Assembly: GCF_000424145.1 (NCBI RefSeq) | Contig: NZ_AUJI01000011.1 | Location: forward strand, 62,001 to 126,000 | DNA: 64,000 nt | DNA from: Butyrivibrio sp. AC2005 | Lineage (GTDB): Bacteria > Bacillota > Clostridia > Lachnospirales > Lachnospiraceae | Direction of reading: 5' to 3' | Shown here: piece after piece, positions 16,854-25,841 of the stretch | Layout of the letters: the number at the start of each line of letters is the position of its first letter | How positions within the stretch are numbered: position 1 is the stretch's first letter | The notes under the pieces: model-generated | What the model was told of the DNA's origin: nothing | What the model saw: only the letters and a program-made list of their open reading frames with translations | Databases searched by the model: none | Translations under genes and position numbers: made by a program

Positions 16854-16885
16854 TTGGACATCTGTTGGACAGCAAATAATATAAT
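16854..16885 (+). promoter_or_regulatory. 7-4-7 direct-repeat activator box and -10 element, copy A
   Basis: TTGGACA at 16854-16860 and again at 16865-16871 (period 11 nt, one helical turn), then 8 nt to a perfect TATAAT (16880-16885). The geometry is that of OmpR/PhoB-family boxes that replace the -35 element. The identical layout occurs at 18827-18858. Confidence 0.6.
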
Positions 16886-16946
16886 TTTATCAGAAATACA
16901 AATTTTATAGTTTTTTTGGATACATTTTATGAGGGGGAGATATACA

Positions 16947-17093
16947 ATGAATATGAAACATATAGGAATAGCGCTTGCTGTATGTGCGGTTATGCTGTTT
17001 TTTGCAGGATGTGGAAAGGCCGGCAATGTAACAGTTATGAATGCCGGACAAGTGCAGGCCAATGCGGGAGTTTGGGCTGATATTTATGAATGA
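16947..17093 (+). CDS. 48-residue lipoprotein
   Basis: Small frame with GAGGGGGAG 8 nt before the ATG. It encodes a lipoprotein signal peptide (MNMKHIGIALAVCAVMLFF) with lipobox FAGC (Cys22) and a mature part of only 27 residues. Its stop codon lies inside the beginning of the next gene (8-nt overlap), which suggests translational coupling to the membrane protein downstream. Function unknown. Confidence 0.6.
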   Translation: MNMKHIGIALAVCAVMLFFAGCGKAGNVTVMNAGQVQANAGVWADIYE

Positions 17094-17781
17094 TGAAGGT
17101 AAAGAGTCGATATTCCTGAATGAGTATCTAATGCTGGCGTCGTGCATTTTTGCTGCGGGAACCAGCTTTGTGACGGCTATACTCATCAGGTCGCAGGGTA
17201 ATCCTTTTGCCATGTTTGAAGTGATTGTCAAAATGGTGACAGTAATCATGATGTATCTTGCGTATAAAAAATTCAGCTGGGATGTTGCCAAGGGAATAAT
17301 GGGCGGCGTCCTCTTTTGCCTTATGTATCAGGAAGCACACATGGTTCTTGAACATTTATGGGGAGAAGAGGATTTTGACGCCTATCTTGTTGTGGGTGTT
17401 CAGGGCAGCATCTATCTTGCAGCTGCCGGAATGTCATTTCTTATGACAATAATAATTACTCTCAATCATTTCATCATAAATTATGGCAAAAACGGTAATC
17501 CCGGCAATGTCATACTTAACAGAATGGCTATAATCTATAAGATCATTCTGTATATTGTGCTGCTTATAACTAACAGCAGATTAGGGTTTGGGAAGGTTTT
17601 TATTTGGGAAAACGGGTTTCAGTATCTGACGGATATAGCGATTTTTCTTTTGATTGTAAGCATAGAGTCACAGCTTGATTCCTTCAAGGTTTTGAGACAG
17701 GAGCTTTTGAGAGAGAAGAGAAAAAAAGCCGTGCAGAGTAAAGAATCCGGAATTTTTATTGAGAAAGCAAAAAACAGATGA
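17086..17781 (+). CDS. Hypothetical multi-span membrane protein
   Basis: 231 residues with about six hydrophobic segments and a charged C-terminal tail rich in Lys/Arg/Glu. I do not recognise the family. The ATG at 17086 lies inside the end of the 48-residue lipoprotein gene, and its own ribosome binding site is poorly placed, so it is probably translated by coupling. It overlaps the next gene by 4 nt. The three genes form one unit under the direct-repeat promoter at 16854. Confidence 0.7.
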   Translation: MNDEGKESIFLNEYLMLASCIFAAGTSFVTAILIRSQGNPFAMFEVIVKMVTVIMMYLAYKKFSWDVAKGIMGGVLFCLMYQEAHMVLEHLWGEEDFDAYLVVGVQGSIYLAAAGMSFLMTIIITLNHFIINYGKNGNPGNVILNRMAIIYKIILYIVLLITNSRLGFGKVFIWENGFQYLTDIAIFLLIVSIESQLDSFKVLRQELLREKRKKAVQSKESGIFIEKAKNR

Positions 17782-18746
17782 GTATCAGAAAACGCTTAAC
17801 AGGGATATGGCTTATGTCCATGACCCTTCTTTCTTATGGTGCATATACGACATTCTTTGTGGCACAGATGTCTGCTCCTTATATTGTTTATTGGACTTTG
17901 CCGATTTTTCAGAGTATAGCCCTTATCATATATTTGTGGGGACCTGATAAATTAGAAAAGGCACCCTTTAAAATAATGTATAAGCTGTGCTATGCCACAT
18001 CCTTTTTTGTGCTTCCCGCATTTATCTTCATTTTTATGGGGCTGATCTCACAGTATCATGTGAGTATTCCGGAGAGCATTGATGCAACGGAAATGCCGGT
18101 GGAACAGATCCTTCCAGGAGATGAGACCATCATATATAAAACGGATGTAGTCTACATATTTTTTCCCAAGTATTCAGAGATTGATCTTGAATGTGGAAAA
18201 AGGCCTTCGAAATCAGATGATTCCATCACCTGGTGCTGTGGTGCTGCCTTCCAGCACGCGGTTGAGTTAAGCTTCAATCATGACAATATAGAAGGCGACC
18301 ATGCTTCTTATGGAGAATTCTACGACAGCCCCTACGACAGGGATGCGGACGGAGCCTTTACTTTTTCAAACGGACAGTTCCACTATGAATTTGAGAACAA
18401 AACCGAAGCTGTGAAAAAAGCAGCAGAAGAGGGTGGATGCGGTTTTATGCAGCTTGCGATGATAGATGATACATGTCCTGTCATGGATTTTGACAGACCG
18501 CGGGCAAGATGCTATCGAACCCTCGCTGAACTAAATGGTAATCTCTGCGTCATCGATTCCGTAAAGATGATGCATTTTGATGAGTTTATGGATGAGCTTG
18601 ACCGCCTCGGAGTGACCAACGCTGTCTACATGGACATGGGCGCAGGCTGGAACTACTCCTGGTACCGCAAAGCCGACGGCAAAGTACGCACTCTCTTCGG
18701 CCTTCCCGTTCCCTGGTCTCACAACTGGATCGTATTCCGTAAATAA
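17778..18746 (+). CDS. Membrane-anchored protein with phosphodiester-glycosidase-like (DUF2233/NAGPA) domain
   Basis: 322 residues. Three N-terminal membrane spans (about 8-100) are followed by an extracytoplasmic domain with WCCGAAFQ, a DGAFTFSNG segment, CVIDS, and LGVTNAVYMDMGAGWNYSW near residues 278-296. The last resembles the LGV-x-A-x-x-x-D-G-G-x-S core of NAGPA/DUF2233 phosphodiester glycosidases, which act on exopolysaccharide or cell-surface glycans. The match is by motif only. It overlaps the previous gene by 4 nt (ATGA). Confidence 0.55.
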   Translation: MSIRKRLTGIWLMSMTLLSYGAYTTFFVAQMSAPYIVYWTLPIFQSIALIIYLWGPDKLEKAPFKIMYKLCYATSFFVLPAFIFIFMGLISQYHVSIPESIDATEMPVEQILPGDETIIYKTDVVYIFFPKYSEIDLECGKRPSKSDDSITWCCGAAFQHAVELSFNHDNIEGDHASYGEFYDSPYDRDADGAFTFSNGQFHYEFENKTEAVKKAAEEGGCGFMQLAMIDDTCPVMDFDRPRARCYRTLAELNGNLCVIDSVKMMHFDEFMDELDRLGVTNAVYMDMGAGWNYSWYRKADGKVRTLFGLPVPWSHNWIVFRK

Positions 18747-18777
18747 AGCTCCGGTTTTTAATATCGGAATAAATATT

Positions 18778-18825
18778 TGACTTCTTGCATGATTTTTTAT
18801 TTTTTGTGCAGGAAGTCATTTTTTT
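18778..18825 (+). terminator. Intrinsic terminator
   Basis: TGACTTCTTGCA and TGCAGGAAGTCA form a 12-bp stem (one wobble), followed by TTTTTTT. It ends the 16947-18746 unit. Confidence 0.88.
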
Positions 18826-18826
18826 G

Positions 18827-18858
18827 TTGGACATGTGTTGGACATGGGGGATTATGAT
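18827..18858 (+). promoter_or_regulatory. 7-4-7 direct-repeat activator box and -10 element, copy B
   Basis: TTGGACA at 18827-18833 and 18838-18844, then 8 nt to TATGAT (18853-18858). Repeat sequence, period and distance to the -10 equal those of copy A at 16854. It would drive the lipoprotein at 18911. Confidence 0.6.
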
Positions 18859-18910
18859 GATGCATGTAGGGTGAAACACATCACAAATTTTCTTATGAGG
18901 AGAGGATGAT

Positions 18911-19561
18911 ATGAGAAATAAAGTTTATGAAAAAGTTATTGCAGCTACAATGGTAATGGTAATGTCAGGGATGCTCATGACAGGTTGTGGAAATGCGGCA
19001 CCGGAGAGCACAGGCACCCAGGCTGAGGTAACTGCAGAGGTAGCTGACACAGAATCAATCGAGGATGATGCAACTGCACAGGCACCTGCTCCTGAAACAG
19101 CAGAAGATTATTATAATGGCCCTGATAACAGCGTATATCACGATGCTAACGGATGGAGCGTTAAATACGATGCGACTAAGTTTACTGTTACTCCTGAGAA
19201 CGGTAGTGTTTTCATAGTTTATCAGGGTGAGTCAGCAGGAACAAATGTGATCACTGTTACATACGATGTTGAGAATACGGGAGAAGCTGCTATAAAGAAG
19301 CTCGGCGAGTCCTGGGGCAGCGATAAGACAACATATTCTGAGGGACCTTTCCCCGGAGCAGAGGATGTGACAGGTTACTGGGCAACACTTCCGCCTTCAG
19401 AGGATGGCTCAGGTCTTTATGAGACAGCAATCGGCAGAGATTACATGGATGGAGCGCTTATATTTGAGCTTACAGGACACAACGGTGAGGACGATGCGCA
19501 GAATATGGAAGTATCAGATCAGATGGCTTCTGTTATCGATTCACTTACCTTTGAACAGTAA
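18911..19561 (+). CDS. Hypothetical lipoprotein
   Basis: 216 residues. The lipoprotein signal peptide ends in MTGC (Cys26), then a Glu/Ala/Thr-rich linker (about 27-65) and a compact beta-rich domain beginning NGWSVKYD and ending DSLTFEQ. Homologous small domains are common in Lachnospiraceae lipoproteins but have no known function, as far as I recall. GAGGAGAGG lies 5 nt before the ATG. It is followed after 59 nt by the 31-residue lipopeptide. Confidence 0.75.
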   Translation: MRNKVYEKVIAATMVMVMSGMLMTGCGNAAPESTGTQAEVTAEVADTESIEDDATAQAPAPETAEDYYNGPDNSVYHDANGWSVKYDATKFTVTPENGSVFIVYQGESAGTNVITVTYDVENTGEAAIKKLGESWGSDKTTYSEGPFPGAEDVTGYWATLPPSEDGSGLYETAIGRDYMDGALIFELTGHNGEDDAQNMEVSDQMASVIDSLTFEQ

Positions 19562-19620
19562 TATGTTTTTATATCGTTACTATGAACCGGAACAAAACAC
19601 AATCTTCTGAGGGGGAGATT

Positions 19621-19716
19621 ATGAGTTATAGAGAAAAAATCACAACATTTACATTAGTTGCCGCACTTATATTATGTGCATGCTGCTTGTTTTATTCCAC
19701 CGGTTGTGGCATGTAA
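19621..19716 (+). CDS. 31-residue lipopeptide
   Basis: A short frame with GAGGGGGAG 3 nt before the ATG encodes MSYREK, a hydrophobic stretch and the C-terminus STGCGM. It is essentially a lipoprotein signal peptide whose mature part would be three residues (Cys-Gly-Met). The lipobox is imperfect (STGC lacks Leu at -3). It could yield a signalling peptide, as lipoprotein signal peptides do in enterococci, or simply be a degenerate lipoprotein. Confidence 0.45.
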   Translation: MSYREKITTFTLVAALILCACCLFYSTGCGM

Positions 19717-19811
19717 AGTAGAGCAAACATTAAGGGAAGCCGGTTGGTAGTAATGTTGCAATAAGCTATATTTCTGACTTGATTTATTTTAATCTGTTTA
19801 CAAACAAAATT

Positions 19812-19860
19812 AATCAATTTAATAAAATTGATTGACAAGCGAATGAATTAAAAGTAAACT
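19812..19860 (+). promoter_or_regulatory. trp operon promoter with inverted repeat over the -35
   Basis: -35 TTGACA (19832-19837), a 17-nt spacer and -10 TAAACT (19855-19860). A perfect inverted repeat AATCAATTT/AAATTGATT (19812-19833) abuts and overlaps the -35 by two bases, a possible operator. The T-box leader follows. Confidence 0.6.
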
Positions 19861-19883
19861 TTGTTTCAAGTTAATACTTTAAA

Positions 19884-20150
19884 CCGTTGAAGCGGAGATA
19901 AAGGTTATGATGCCTTCACAGAGAGTCCGGGGTGGTGAGAGCCGGATAAGAAACAAGTAATCAAATGGACCGCTGAGGGTGTGGGCGAACTTCCAGTAGT
20001 TCACAACGTAGGGCATACGTTAGTTGCCAGGGATATGTTGGTATCCTGATAAGCGCGTAGCACATAGCTATGAATCAAGGTGGCACCGCGGATATATTTT
20101 ATGAATTATTCGTCCTTGACAGAAGTGGATTCTGTCAAGGGCGTTTTTTT
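19884..20150 (+). ncRNA. T-box leader, tryptophan type, with terminator
   Basis: The conserved T-box sequence AGGTGGCACCGCGG is at 20078-20091. Upstream are the stem I features (AGAGAGTCCGGGGTGGTGAGAG region) and a TGG triplet in the specifier-loop position (about 19966). The terminator stem CGTCCTTGACAGAA/TTCTGTCAAGGGCG (20111-20143) with seven T follows directly. Uncharged tRNA-Trp should stabilise the antiterminator and turn on the trp operon. The specifier reading fits the genes downstream. Confidence 0.92.
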
Positions 20151-20187
20151 GCGTGTGAAGCAGAGCAATAATAAGGAGGAAATGAAA

Positions 20188-21222
20188 ATGATCAAAGAAG
20201 CAATCGAAAAAATCGTTAACAAAGAGGACCTCACATATGATGAAGCCTATACTGTAATGAATGAGATTATGGGAGGAGAAACCACTCCTACTCAGAATGC
20301 AGCATTCCTTTCAGCACTCTCAACCAAGAGCGCAAGAGCTGAGACAACAGAAGAGATAGCAGGCTGTGCAGCAGCAATGAGAGATCATGCAACCAAGGTT
20401 GAGACAGGAATGGATGTCTTTGAGATAGTAGGAACAGGTGGAGATAACGCACACAGCTTTAATATATCAACAACCTCAGCACTTGTTGCGGCAGCAGGCG
20501 GAATGAAGGTTGCAAAGCACGGCAACAGAGCAGCATCTTCAAGCTGCGGAACAGCTGACTGTCTTGAGGCACTTGGAGTTAACATCCAGCAGGATCCTGA
20601 GAAATGCGTAGAGCTTTTAAAGGAAGTAGGAATGTGTTTCTTCTTTGCACAGAAATATCACACCTCCATGAAGTATGTAGGGGCTATAAGAAAAGAGCTG
20701 GGATTCAGAACAGTTTTCAATATTCTCGGACCTCTTACTAATCCAGGAACACCCAAGATGCAGCTCCTTGGAGTATATGATGAATATCTTGTTGAGCCCC
20801 TTGCACAGGTACTTGTAAGCCTTGGTGTAAAGAGAGGAATGGTTGTTTACGGAATGGATAAGCTTGATGAAATCTCTCTTAGTGCACCTACCAAGGTATG
20901 CGAGATCAAGGACGGATGGTTCAAAACATATACAATTAAGCCTGAGGATTTTGGCCTTAACAGATGTACCAAGGAAGATCTTAAGGGTGGAAAACCTGAA
21001 GAGAATGCAGAGATTACAAAGAGAATTCTTGCAGGTGAAAAGGGACCCAAGAGAGATGCGGTTCTTATGAATGCAGGTGCATCCCTTTACATCGGCGGAA
21101 AAGCTGACAGCTTTGCAGATGGCATAAAGCTTGCAGCAGAGATTATCGATTCAGGAAAAGCAACGGAAACACTGGAGAAGCTGATCGAGGTCAGCAACCG
21201 TGAGGAAGAAATGAGTGCATAA
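20188..21222 (+). CDS. trpD: Anthranilate phosphoribosyltransferase
   Basis: 344 residues, usual length. The PRPP-binding [14 protein letters not shown] motif (near residue 82), [12 protein letters not shown] and the FFFAQKYH anthranilate-site segment are present. It transfers phosphoribose from PRPP to anthranilate. The second of two close ATGs (20188) fits the AAGGAGGA ribosome binding site better (8 nt) than the first (20182). It is the first gene after the T-box, which is unusual because trpE normally leads. Confidence 0.96.
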   Translation: MIKEAIEKIVNKEDLTYDEAYTVMNEIMGGETTPTQNAAFLSALSTKSARAETTEEIAGCAAAMRDHATKVETGMDVFEIVGTGGDNAHSFNISTTSALVAAAGGMKVAKHGNRAASSSCGTADCLEALGVNIQQDPEKCVELLKEVGMCFFFAQKYHTSMKYVGAIRKELGFRTVFNILGPLTNPGTPKMQLLGVYDEYLVEPLAQVLVSLGVKRGMVVYGMDKLDEISLSAPTKVCEIKDGWFKTYTIKPEDFGLNRCTKEDLKGGKPEENAEITKRILAGEKGPKRDAVLMNAGASLYIGGKADSFADGIKLAAEIIDSGKATETLEKLIEVSNREEEMSA

Positions 21223-21223
21223 T

Positions 21224-22000
21224 ATGACCATACTAGACCAACTCGCTGCCCACGCCAAAACCAGGGTGGAGACCGCAAAACAAAATATATCTCTGGAAGA
21301 CATCAGATTACAGGCTGAAGTACTTCCCAGGGGAGACTTTTCCTTTGAAAATGCACTGAAAAAAGATGGGATATCCTTTATCTGCGAGTGCAAAAAAGCC
21401 TCTCCGTCCAAGGGAATAATAGCTGAGAATTTCCCTTATCTGGACATCGCAAAGGATTATGAAAAAGCAGGAGCCGATTGCATATCGGTCCTTACTGAAC
21501 CAAAGTGGTTTCTGGGTGATGACAGGTATCTTAAGGAAATAGCAGAGACAGTAAAAATCCCCTGCATCAGAAAAGACTTTACTGTAGATGAGTACATGAT
21601 ATATGAAGCAAAAGTCCTTGGAGCATCAGCAGTTCTTCTAATCTGTGCGATCCTGGAGGGAGAACAGATAAAGGAATACATAAATATCTGTGATACTATC
21701 GGTTTATCAGCTTTAGTGGAAGCACATGATGAAAGTGAGATTGAAATCGCAATTGAAGCCGGCGCAAGAATAATCGGTGTAAACAACAGAAATCTCAAGG
21801 ATTTTTCAGTCGACACAGACAACAGCACAAGACTCAGGCAGATGATTCCGAGGGATGTTATATATGTCTCAGAGAGCGGAATAAAAAATGCAGAAGATAT
21901 AAGAAAGCTTCGCGAAGCAGGCGTTGACGCAGTCCTTATAGGTGAAACGCTCATGCGCGCACAGGACAAAACCAAGGCACTTAGTGAATTGAGAGGATAA
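21224..22000 (+). CDS. trpC: Indole-3-glycerol phosphate synthase
   Basis: 258-residue TIM barrel with [11 protein letters not shown] (catalytic Lys), [22 protein letters not shown] and VSESGI. It closes the indole ring from CdRP. The ATG at 21224 follows the trpD stop by one base and matches the family N-terminus (MTILDQL). A GTG at 21215 has better ribosome binding site spacing (GAGGAAG) and would add three residues. Monofunctional, because trpF is a separate gene at the end of the operon. Confidence 0.95.
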   Translation: MTILDQLAAHAKTRVETAKQNISLEDIRLQAEVLPRGDFSFENALKKDGISFICECKKASPSKGIIAENFPYLDIAKDYEKAGADCISVLTEPKWFLGDDRYLKEIAETVKIPCIRKDFTVDEYMIYEAKVLGASAVLLICAILEGEQIKEYINICDTIGLSALVEAHDESEIEIAIEAGARIIGVNNRNLKDFSVDTDNSTRLRQMIPRDVIYVSESGIKNAEDIRKLREAGVDAVLIGETLMRAQDKTKALSELRG

Positions 22001-22002
22001 AA

Positions 22003-23193
22003 ATGACTAACAAAAACGGAAGATTCGGAGTCCACGGTGGACAGTACATACCGGAAACCTTAATGAATGCAGTAATAGAACTTGAGAAAGCATACAATCA
22101 CTACAAAGATGATCCGGAATTTAACAGAGAGCTCACAGAGCTTTTAAATGAGTATGCGGGAAGACCTTCAAGACTCTACTACGCAGAGAAGATGACAAAG
22201 GACCTCGGAGGAGCAAAGATCTACCTCAAAAGAGAGGATCTCAATCACACAGGCTCCCACAAGATTAACAACGTATTAGGCCAGGCACTCCTTGCAAAGA
22301 AGATGGGGAAAACCAGACTTATCGCTGAGACAGGAGCAGGACAGCACGGCGTTGCAACCGCAACCGCAGCAGCACTTATGGGCATGGAATGTGTTGTTTT
22401 CATGGGAAAAGAGGATACCGAGAGACAGGCACTTAACGTGTACAGAATGAGACTCCTTGGAGCTGAAGTCATCCCTGTTACTTCCGGAACAGCAACACTA
22501 AAGGATGCTGTATCCGAGGCAATGAGAGAGTGGACTACACGAATTGATGACACACATTATTGCCTTGGATCTGTTATGGGCCCTCATCCTTTTCCTACAA
22601 TTGTGCGCGACTTCCAGTCAGTCATTTCGAAGGAGATAAAGGAACAGCTTCTTGAGAAGGAAGGACGTCTTCCAAGCGCTGTGGTTGCCTGTGTCGGCGG
22701 CGGATCGAATGCCATAGGAACCTTCTATAACTTCATTGAGGACAAGGATGTAAGGCTTATCGGCTGCGAGGCAGCAGGGCGAGGAATCGACACCTTTGAG
22801 ACAGCAGCGACTATCAACACAGGAAAACTCGGAATTTTCCATGGTATGAAATCATATTTCTGCCAGGATGAATACGGACAGATAGCTCCCGTTTATTCGA
22901 TTTCAGCGGGACTTGATTATCCCGGAATCGGCCCCGAGCATGCTCATCTCCATGACATCGGAAGAGCAGAATACGTGCCGGTTACTGACGACGAAGCAGT
23001 TAACGCATTCGAATATCTCTCAAAAACAGAGGGAATCATACCTGCAATAGAATCATCACACGCCGTAGCTCACGTTATAAAAATAGCACCTGGCATGAGC
23101 AAGGACGACATTATCGTAATAACAATTTCCGGCAGAGGCGACAAGGACTGTGCTGCAATTGCCAGATACAGAGGGGAGGATATCCATGAGTAA
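22003..23193 (+). CDS. trpB: Tryptophan synthase beta chain
   Basis: 396 residues. The N-terminal [18 protein letters not shown]-binding Lys87 in HTGSHKINN, the [12 protein letters not shown] loop and GGGSNAIG phosphate site identify TrpB1. It condenses indole with serine and works with the TrpA subunit encoded next. It starts three bases after trpC and overlaps trpA by 8 nt. Confidence 0.97.
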   Translation: MTNKNGRFGVHGGQYIPETLMNAVIELEKAYNHYKDDPEFNRELTELLNEYAGRPSRLYYAEKMTKDLGGAKIYLKREDLNHTGSHKINNVLGQALLAKKMGKTRLIAETGAGQHGVATATAAALMGMECVVFMGKEDTERQALNVYRMRLLGAEVIPVTSGTATLKDAVSEAMREWTTRIDDTHYCLGSVMGPHPFPTIVRDFQSVISKEIKEQLLEKEGRLPSAVVACVGGGSNAIGTFYNFIEDKDVRLIGCEAAGRGIDTFETAATINTGKLGIFHGMKSYFCQDEYGQIAPVYSISAGLDYPGIGPEHAHLHDIGRAEYVPVTDDEAVNAFEYLSKTEGIIPAIESSHAVAHVIKIAPGMSKDDIIVITISGRGDKDCAAIARYRGEDIHE

Positions 23194-23962
23194 AATATTA
23201 GAAGCATTCAATAATAAAAAGGCATTCATACCCTTTGTTACCTGCGGTGATCCGGACCTTGATACCACAAAGGAAATATTAAGGGAGCTACAGGCAAATG
23301 GCGCGGATCTGATAGAACTTGGAATACCCTTTTCAGATCCTACAGCAGAAGGCCCGGTAATTCAGGGCGCTAACATCAGAGCCTTGAAAAACGGAATCAC
23401 TACTGATGATATCTTCAAAATGGTAACCGAGGTCAGAAGTGAGATCACAGTGCCTATGGTTTTTATGACTTACGCCAATGTAATCTTTTCATACGGAATG
23501 GACAGATTTTTTGAAAAGTGCAAAGAAATCGGTATGGACGGCGTTATTCTTCCGGATGTTCCTTTTGAGGAAAAGGATGAATTCGTAAATTCTGCATCTG
23601 CATATGATGTTGACTTCATTTCGATGGTGGCACCTACCTCAGAGGACAGAATAGCCAAAATCGCATCCGAGGCTAAGGGATTTATCTACATAGTATCAAG
23701 CCTTGGAGTCACCGGAACCAGAACATCGATCAGCACAAATGTTAAGGATCTTGTTGAAAAAATCAGATCAGTCACAGACGTTCCCTGCGCAGTTGGTTTT
23801 GGAATATCAACTCCCGAGCAGGCATCACAGATGGCTGAAATCTCAGACGGAGCAATAGTCGGTTCAGCAATTGTACGAATTATCGGACAGTACGGCAAGG
23901 ATGCTCCCACACATGTCGGCGAATTTGTAAAGAACATGAAGAGCGCCTATAAGGCATCATAA
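23186..23962 (+). CDS. trpA: Tryptophan synthase alpha chain
   Basis: 258-residue TIM barrel. Catalytic Glu44 ([12 protein letters not shown]) and Asp51 are present, as are [15 protein letters not shown] and the GFGIS phosphate loop. It cleaves indoleglycerol phosphate and channels indole to TrpB. The ATG at 23186 overlaps the trpB stop and follows GGGGAGGA. It ends the first, compact half of the trp operon, and a structured repeat follows before trpE. Confidence 0.96.
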   Translation: MSKILEAFNNKKAFIPFVTCGDPDLDTTKEILRELQANGADLIELGIPFSDPTAEGPVIQGANIRALKNGITTDDIFKMVTEVRSEITVPMVFMTYANVIFSYGMDRFFEKCKEIGMDGVILPDVPFEEKDEFVNSASAYDVDFISMVAPTSEDRIAKIASEAKGFIYIVSSLGVTGTRTSISTNVKDLVEKIRSVTDVPCAVGFGISTPEQASQMAEISDGAIVGSAIVRIIGQYGKDAPTHVGEFVKNMKSAYKAS

Positions 23963-23974
23963 TAAGATAATTAA

Positions 23975-24082
23975 GCCTTCACCTTGGGCAGGTAACAGAA
24001 TAAAGTAGTCGTCCAGGGGACGATTGTTCAGCGCGGACCGAAGCGTGGCGAAGACAGGTGGCGCGAAGCGCCGGATGAGGGG
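23975..24082 (+). repeat. Interspersed structured repeat, copy 2
   Basis: It lies between trpA and trpE. The 3' two thirds (TCGTCC-loop-GGACGA hairpin, AGCGCGGACCGAAGCG, GGCGC-GAA-GCGCC hairpin, GGATGAGGGG) match copies 3 and 4. The 5' part is diverged and the GCGCT arm is missing, although the leading GCCTTC remains. Confidence 0.8.
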
Positions 24083-24101
24083 ACTGGGAACGGAGAATAA
24101 C

Positions 24102-25580
24102 ATGAAAATACTTCCTGAATATACAGAAATACAGCAAATAGCCGGAACCGGCAAATACGACATACTACCTGTGAGCTGCGAGATCCTCTCGGATTTCATA
24201 ACTCCCATAGAAGCTATGCGTATTCTTAAAAACACATCAAAACACGTCTACATGCTTGAGTCGGCGCAGGCAAACGAGACCTGGGGGCGCTATACCTTCC
24301 TGGGCTACGATCCCACAATGAAGCTTACCTGTGTAGACGGCAAGGTCAGCATAACAGATGAAAATGGGGACGAGACTACAAAGGAAGGCGACCCTTCAGA
24401 GTGTCTCCGCGAGATTTTATCAAAATACAGAAGTCCCAGATTTTCATATCTTCCTACCTTTGCAGGTGGAATGGTGGGCTACTTTTCATACGACTACTTA
24501 GGCTACAGTGAGCCAACAGTCAGGATGAATGTGGAGGACACCGAAGGCTTCATGGACATGGATCTGATGCTCTTTGAAAAGGTCATTGCATTTGATAACA
24601 CAAGGCAGAAAATTGTTCTTATTGCTAATATGAAGCTTACACCGGATGAAGCAGAACTTAAAAACAATTATGATAAGGCAATTTCTGACCTGAACGATAT
24701 AATAAAACTCCTTACAACCGGAGAAAAAATCCAGGAGGCTCCTGGAAAGCTGCTTGGTGAACCTACACCACTTTTCAGTAAAGAGCAGTACTGCGAGATG
24801 GTTGAAAAAGGAAAGAAGCATATTTTTGAAGGAGACATTTTCCAGATTGTTTTGTCTAACAGATTCTCTGCACCTTTCGATGGGAGTCTCTTTAATACCT
24901 ACAGGCAGCTCAGAACAATAAATCCTTCCCCGTACATGTTCTATTTTTCCGGAACAGATGTTGAGGTTGCAGGAGCTTCTCCGGAGACTCTTGTAAAGCT
25001 TCAGGACGGAGTGTTACACACTTTTCCTCTCGCAGGAACAAGACCTAGAGGAAAGACAGAGGAAGAGGACAAGAGACTTGAAGAAGAACTTCTTGCAGAT
25101 AAAAAAGAGTTAGCAGAGCATAACATGCTTGTTGACCTTGGAAGAAATGATCTTGGAAAAATAAGTAAATTCGGAACAGTTTCAGTAGAAAAGCTCCACT
25201 CCATAGAACGCTACTCACATGTAATGCATATCGGATCCACAGTCCGCGGTGAAATCCGTGATGACAAGGATGCGCTTGATGCTATATCATCAGTACTTCC
25301 TGCAGGAACTCTTTCAGGGGCACCTAAGATCAGGGCATGCCAGATAATCGGTGAGCTTGAAAACAATAAACGTGGAATCTATGGTGGCGCCTTAGGTTAC
25401 ATTGATTTTACAGGAAACATGGACACCTGCATCGCAATCCGTATAGTTTACAAGAAAAACGGAAAAGTGTTTGTCAGGAGCGGTGCCGGAATTGTTGCTG
25501 ACTCCGTACCGGAGAAGGAATTTGAGGAATGCGCCAATAAGGCAAAGGCGGTCCTCACCGCACTTAGATCTGAAGAATAA
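24102..25580 (+). CDS. trpE: Anthranilate synthase component I
   Basis: 492 residues. The N-terminal feedback-type motif [18 protein letters not shown] and the chorismate-binding C-terminal half ([49 protein letters not shown]) are complete. It makes anthranilate from chorismate with TrpG. The ATG at 24102 follows a CGGAGA ribosome binding site, and the frame extends upstream only into the repeat. It stands downstream of trpA and is flanked by two copies of the interspersed repeat. Confidence 0.95.
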   Translation: MKILPEYTEIQQIAGTGKYDILPVSCEILSDFITPIEAMRILKNTSKHVYMLESAQANETWGRYTFLGYDPTMKLTCVDGKVSITDENGDETTKEGDPSECLREILSKYRSPRFSYLPTFAGGMVGYFSYDYLGYSEPTVRMNVEDTEGFMDMDLMLFEKVIAFDNTRQKIVLIANMKLTPDEAELKNNYDKAISDLNDIIKLLTTGEKIQEAPGKLLGEPTPLFSKEQYCEMVEKGKKHIFEGDIFQIVLSNRFSAPFDGSLFNTYRQLRTINPSPYMFYFSGTDVEVAGASPETLVKLQDGVLHTFPLAGTRPRGKTEEEDKRLEEELLADKKELAEHNMLVDLGRNDLGKISKFGTVSVEKLHSIERYSHVMHIGSTVRGEIRDDKDALDAISSVLPAGTLSGAPKIRACQIIGELENNKRGIYGGALGYIDFTGNMDTCIAIRIVYKKNGKVFVRSGAGIVADSVPEKEFEECANKAKAVLTALRSEE

Positions 25581-25733
25581 TACCATTAGGAAAGAAAAAT
25601 CTAAAGCCTACCATTAGAGAAGAGTAAAAATCTAAAGCCTTCCATTAGAGAAGAGTAAAAATCTAAAGCCTACCATTAGAGAAGAGTAAAAATCTAAAGC
25701 CTTCCAATTAGAGAAGGGTAAAAATCTAAAGCC
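25581..25733 (+). repeat. 31-nt tandem array next to repeat copy 3
   Basis: Five units (28, 31, 31, 31 and 32 nt, starting at 25581, 25609, 25640, 25671 and 25702), each ending in AAATCTAAAGCC. Their end equals the sequence at the junction with repeat copy 3 (AAAGCCTTCC). It fills the gap directly after the trpE stop codon. Confidence 0.85.
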
Positions 25734-25830
25734 TTCCCCCGCTGGGGGCGCTAATCGTCCAGGGGACGATTGTTCAGCGCGGACCGAAGCGGAGCGAAGA
25801 CAGGTGGCGCGAAGCGACGGATGAGGGGAA
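25731..25830 (+). repeat. Interspersed structured repeat, copy 3
   Basis: Full-length copy between trpE and trpG. It has GCGCT/AGCGC enclosing ATCGTCC/GGACGAT, then CCGAAGCGG and GGCGC-GAA-GCGAC (one mismatch). The 5' CCTTCCCC can pair with the 3' GGGGAAAGG, which contains the AAAGGA ribosome binding site of trpG. Confidence 0.85.
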
Positions 25831-25841
25831 AGGACCTGCAC

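Noticed and set aside
21457..22035. 192-residue minus-strand frame inside trpC
   Set aside because: Antisense to a well-supported trpC and rich in Ser/Ile as expected of a shadow frame.
24024..24101. N-terminal extension of trpE reading MFSADRS...
   Set aside because: The same peptide appears before trpG because both are translations of the interspersed repeat. Proper ribosome binding sites and family alignment place the starts at 24102 and 25842.
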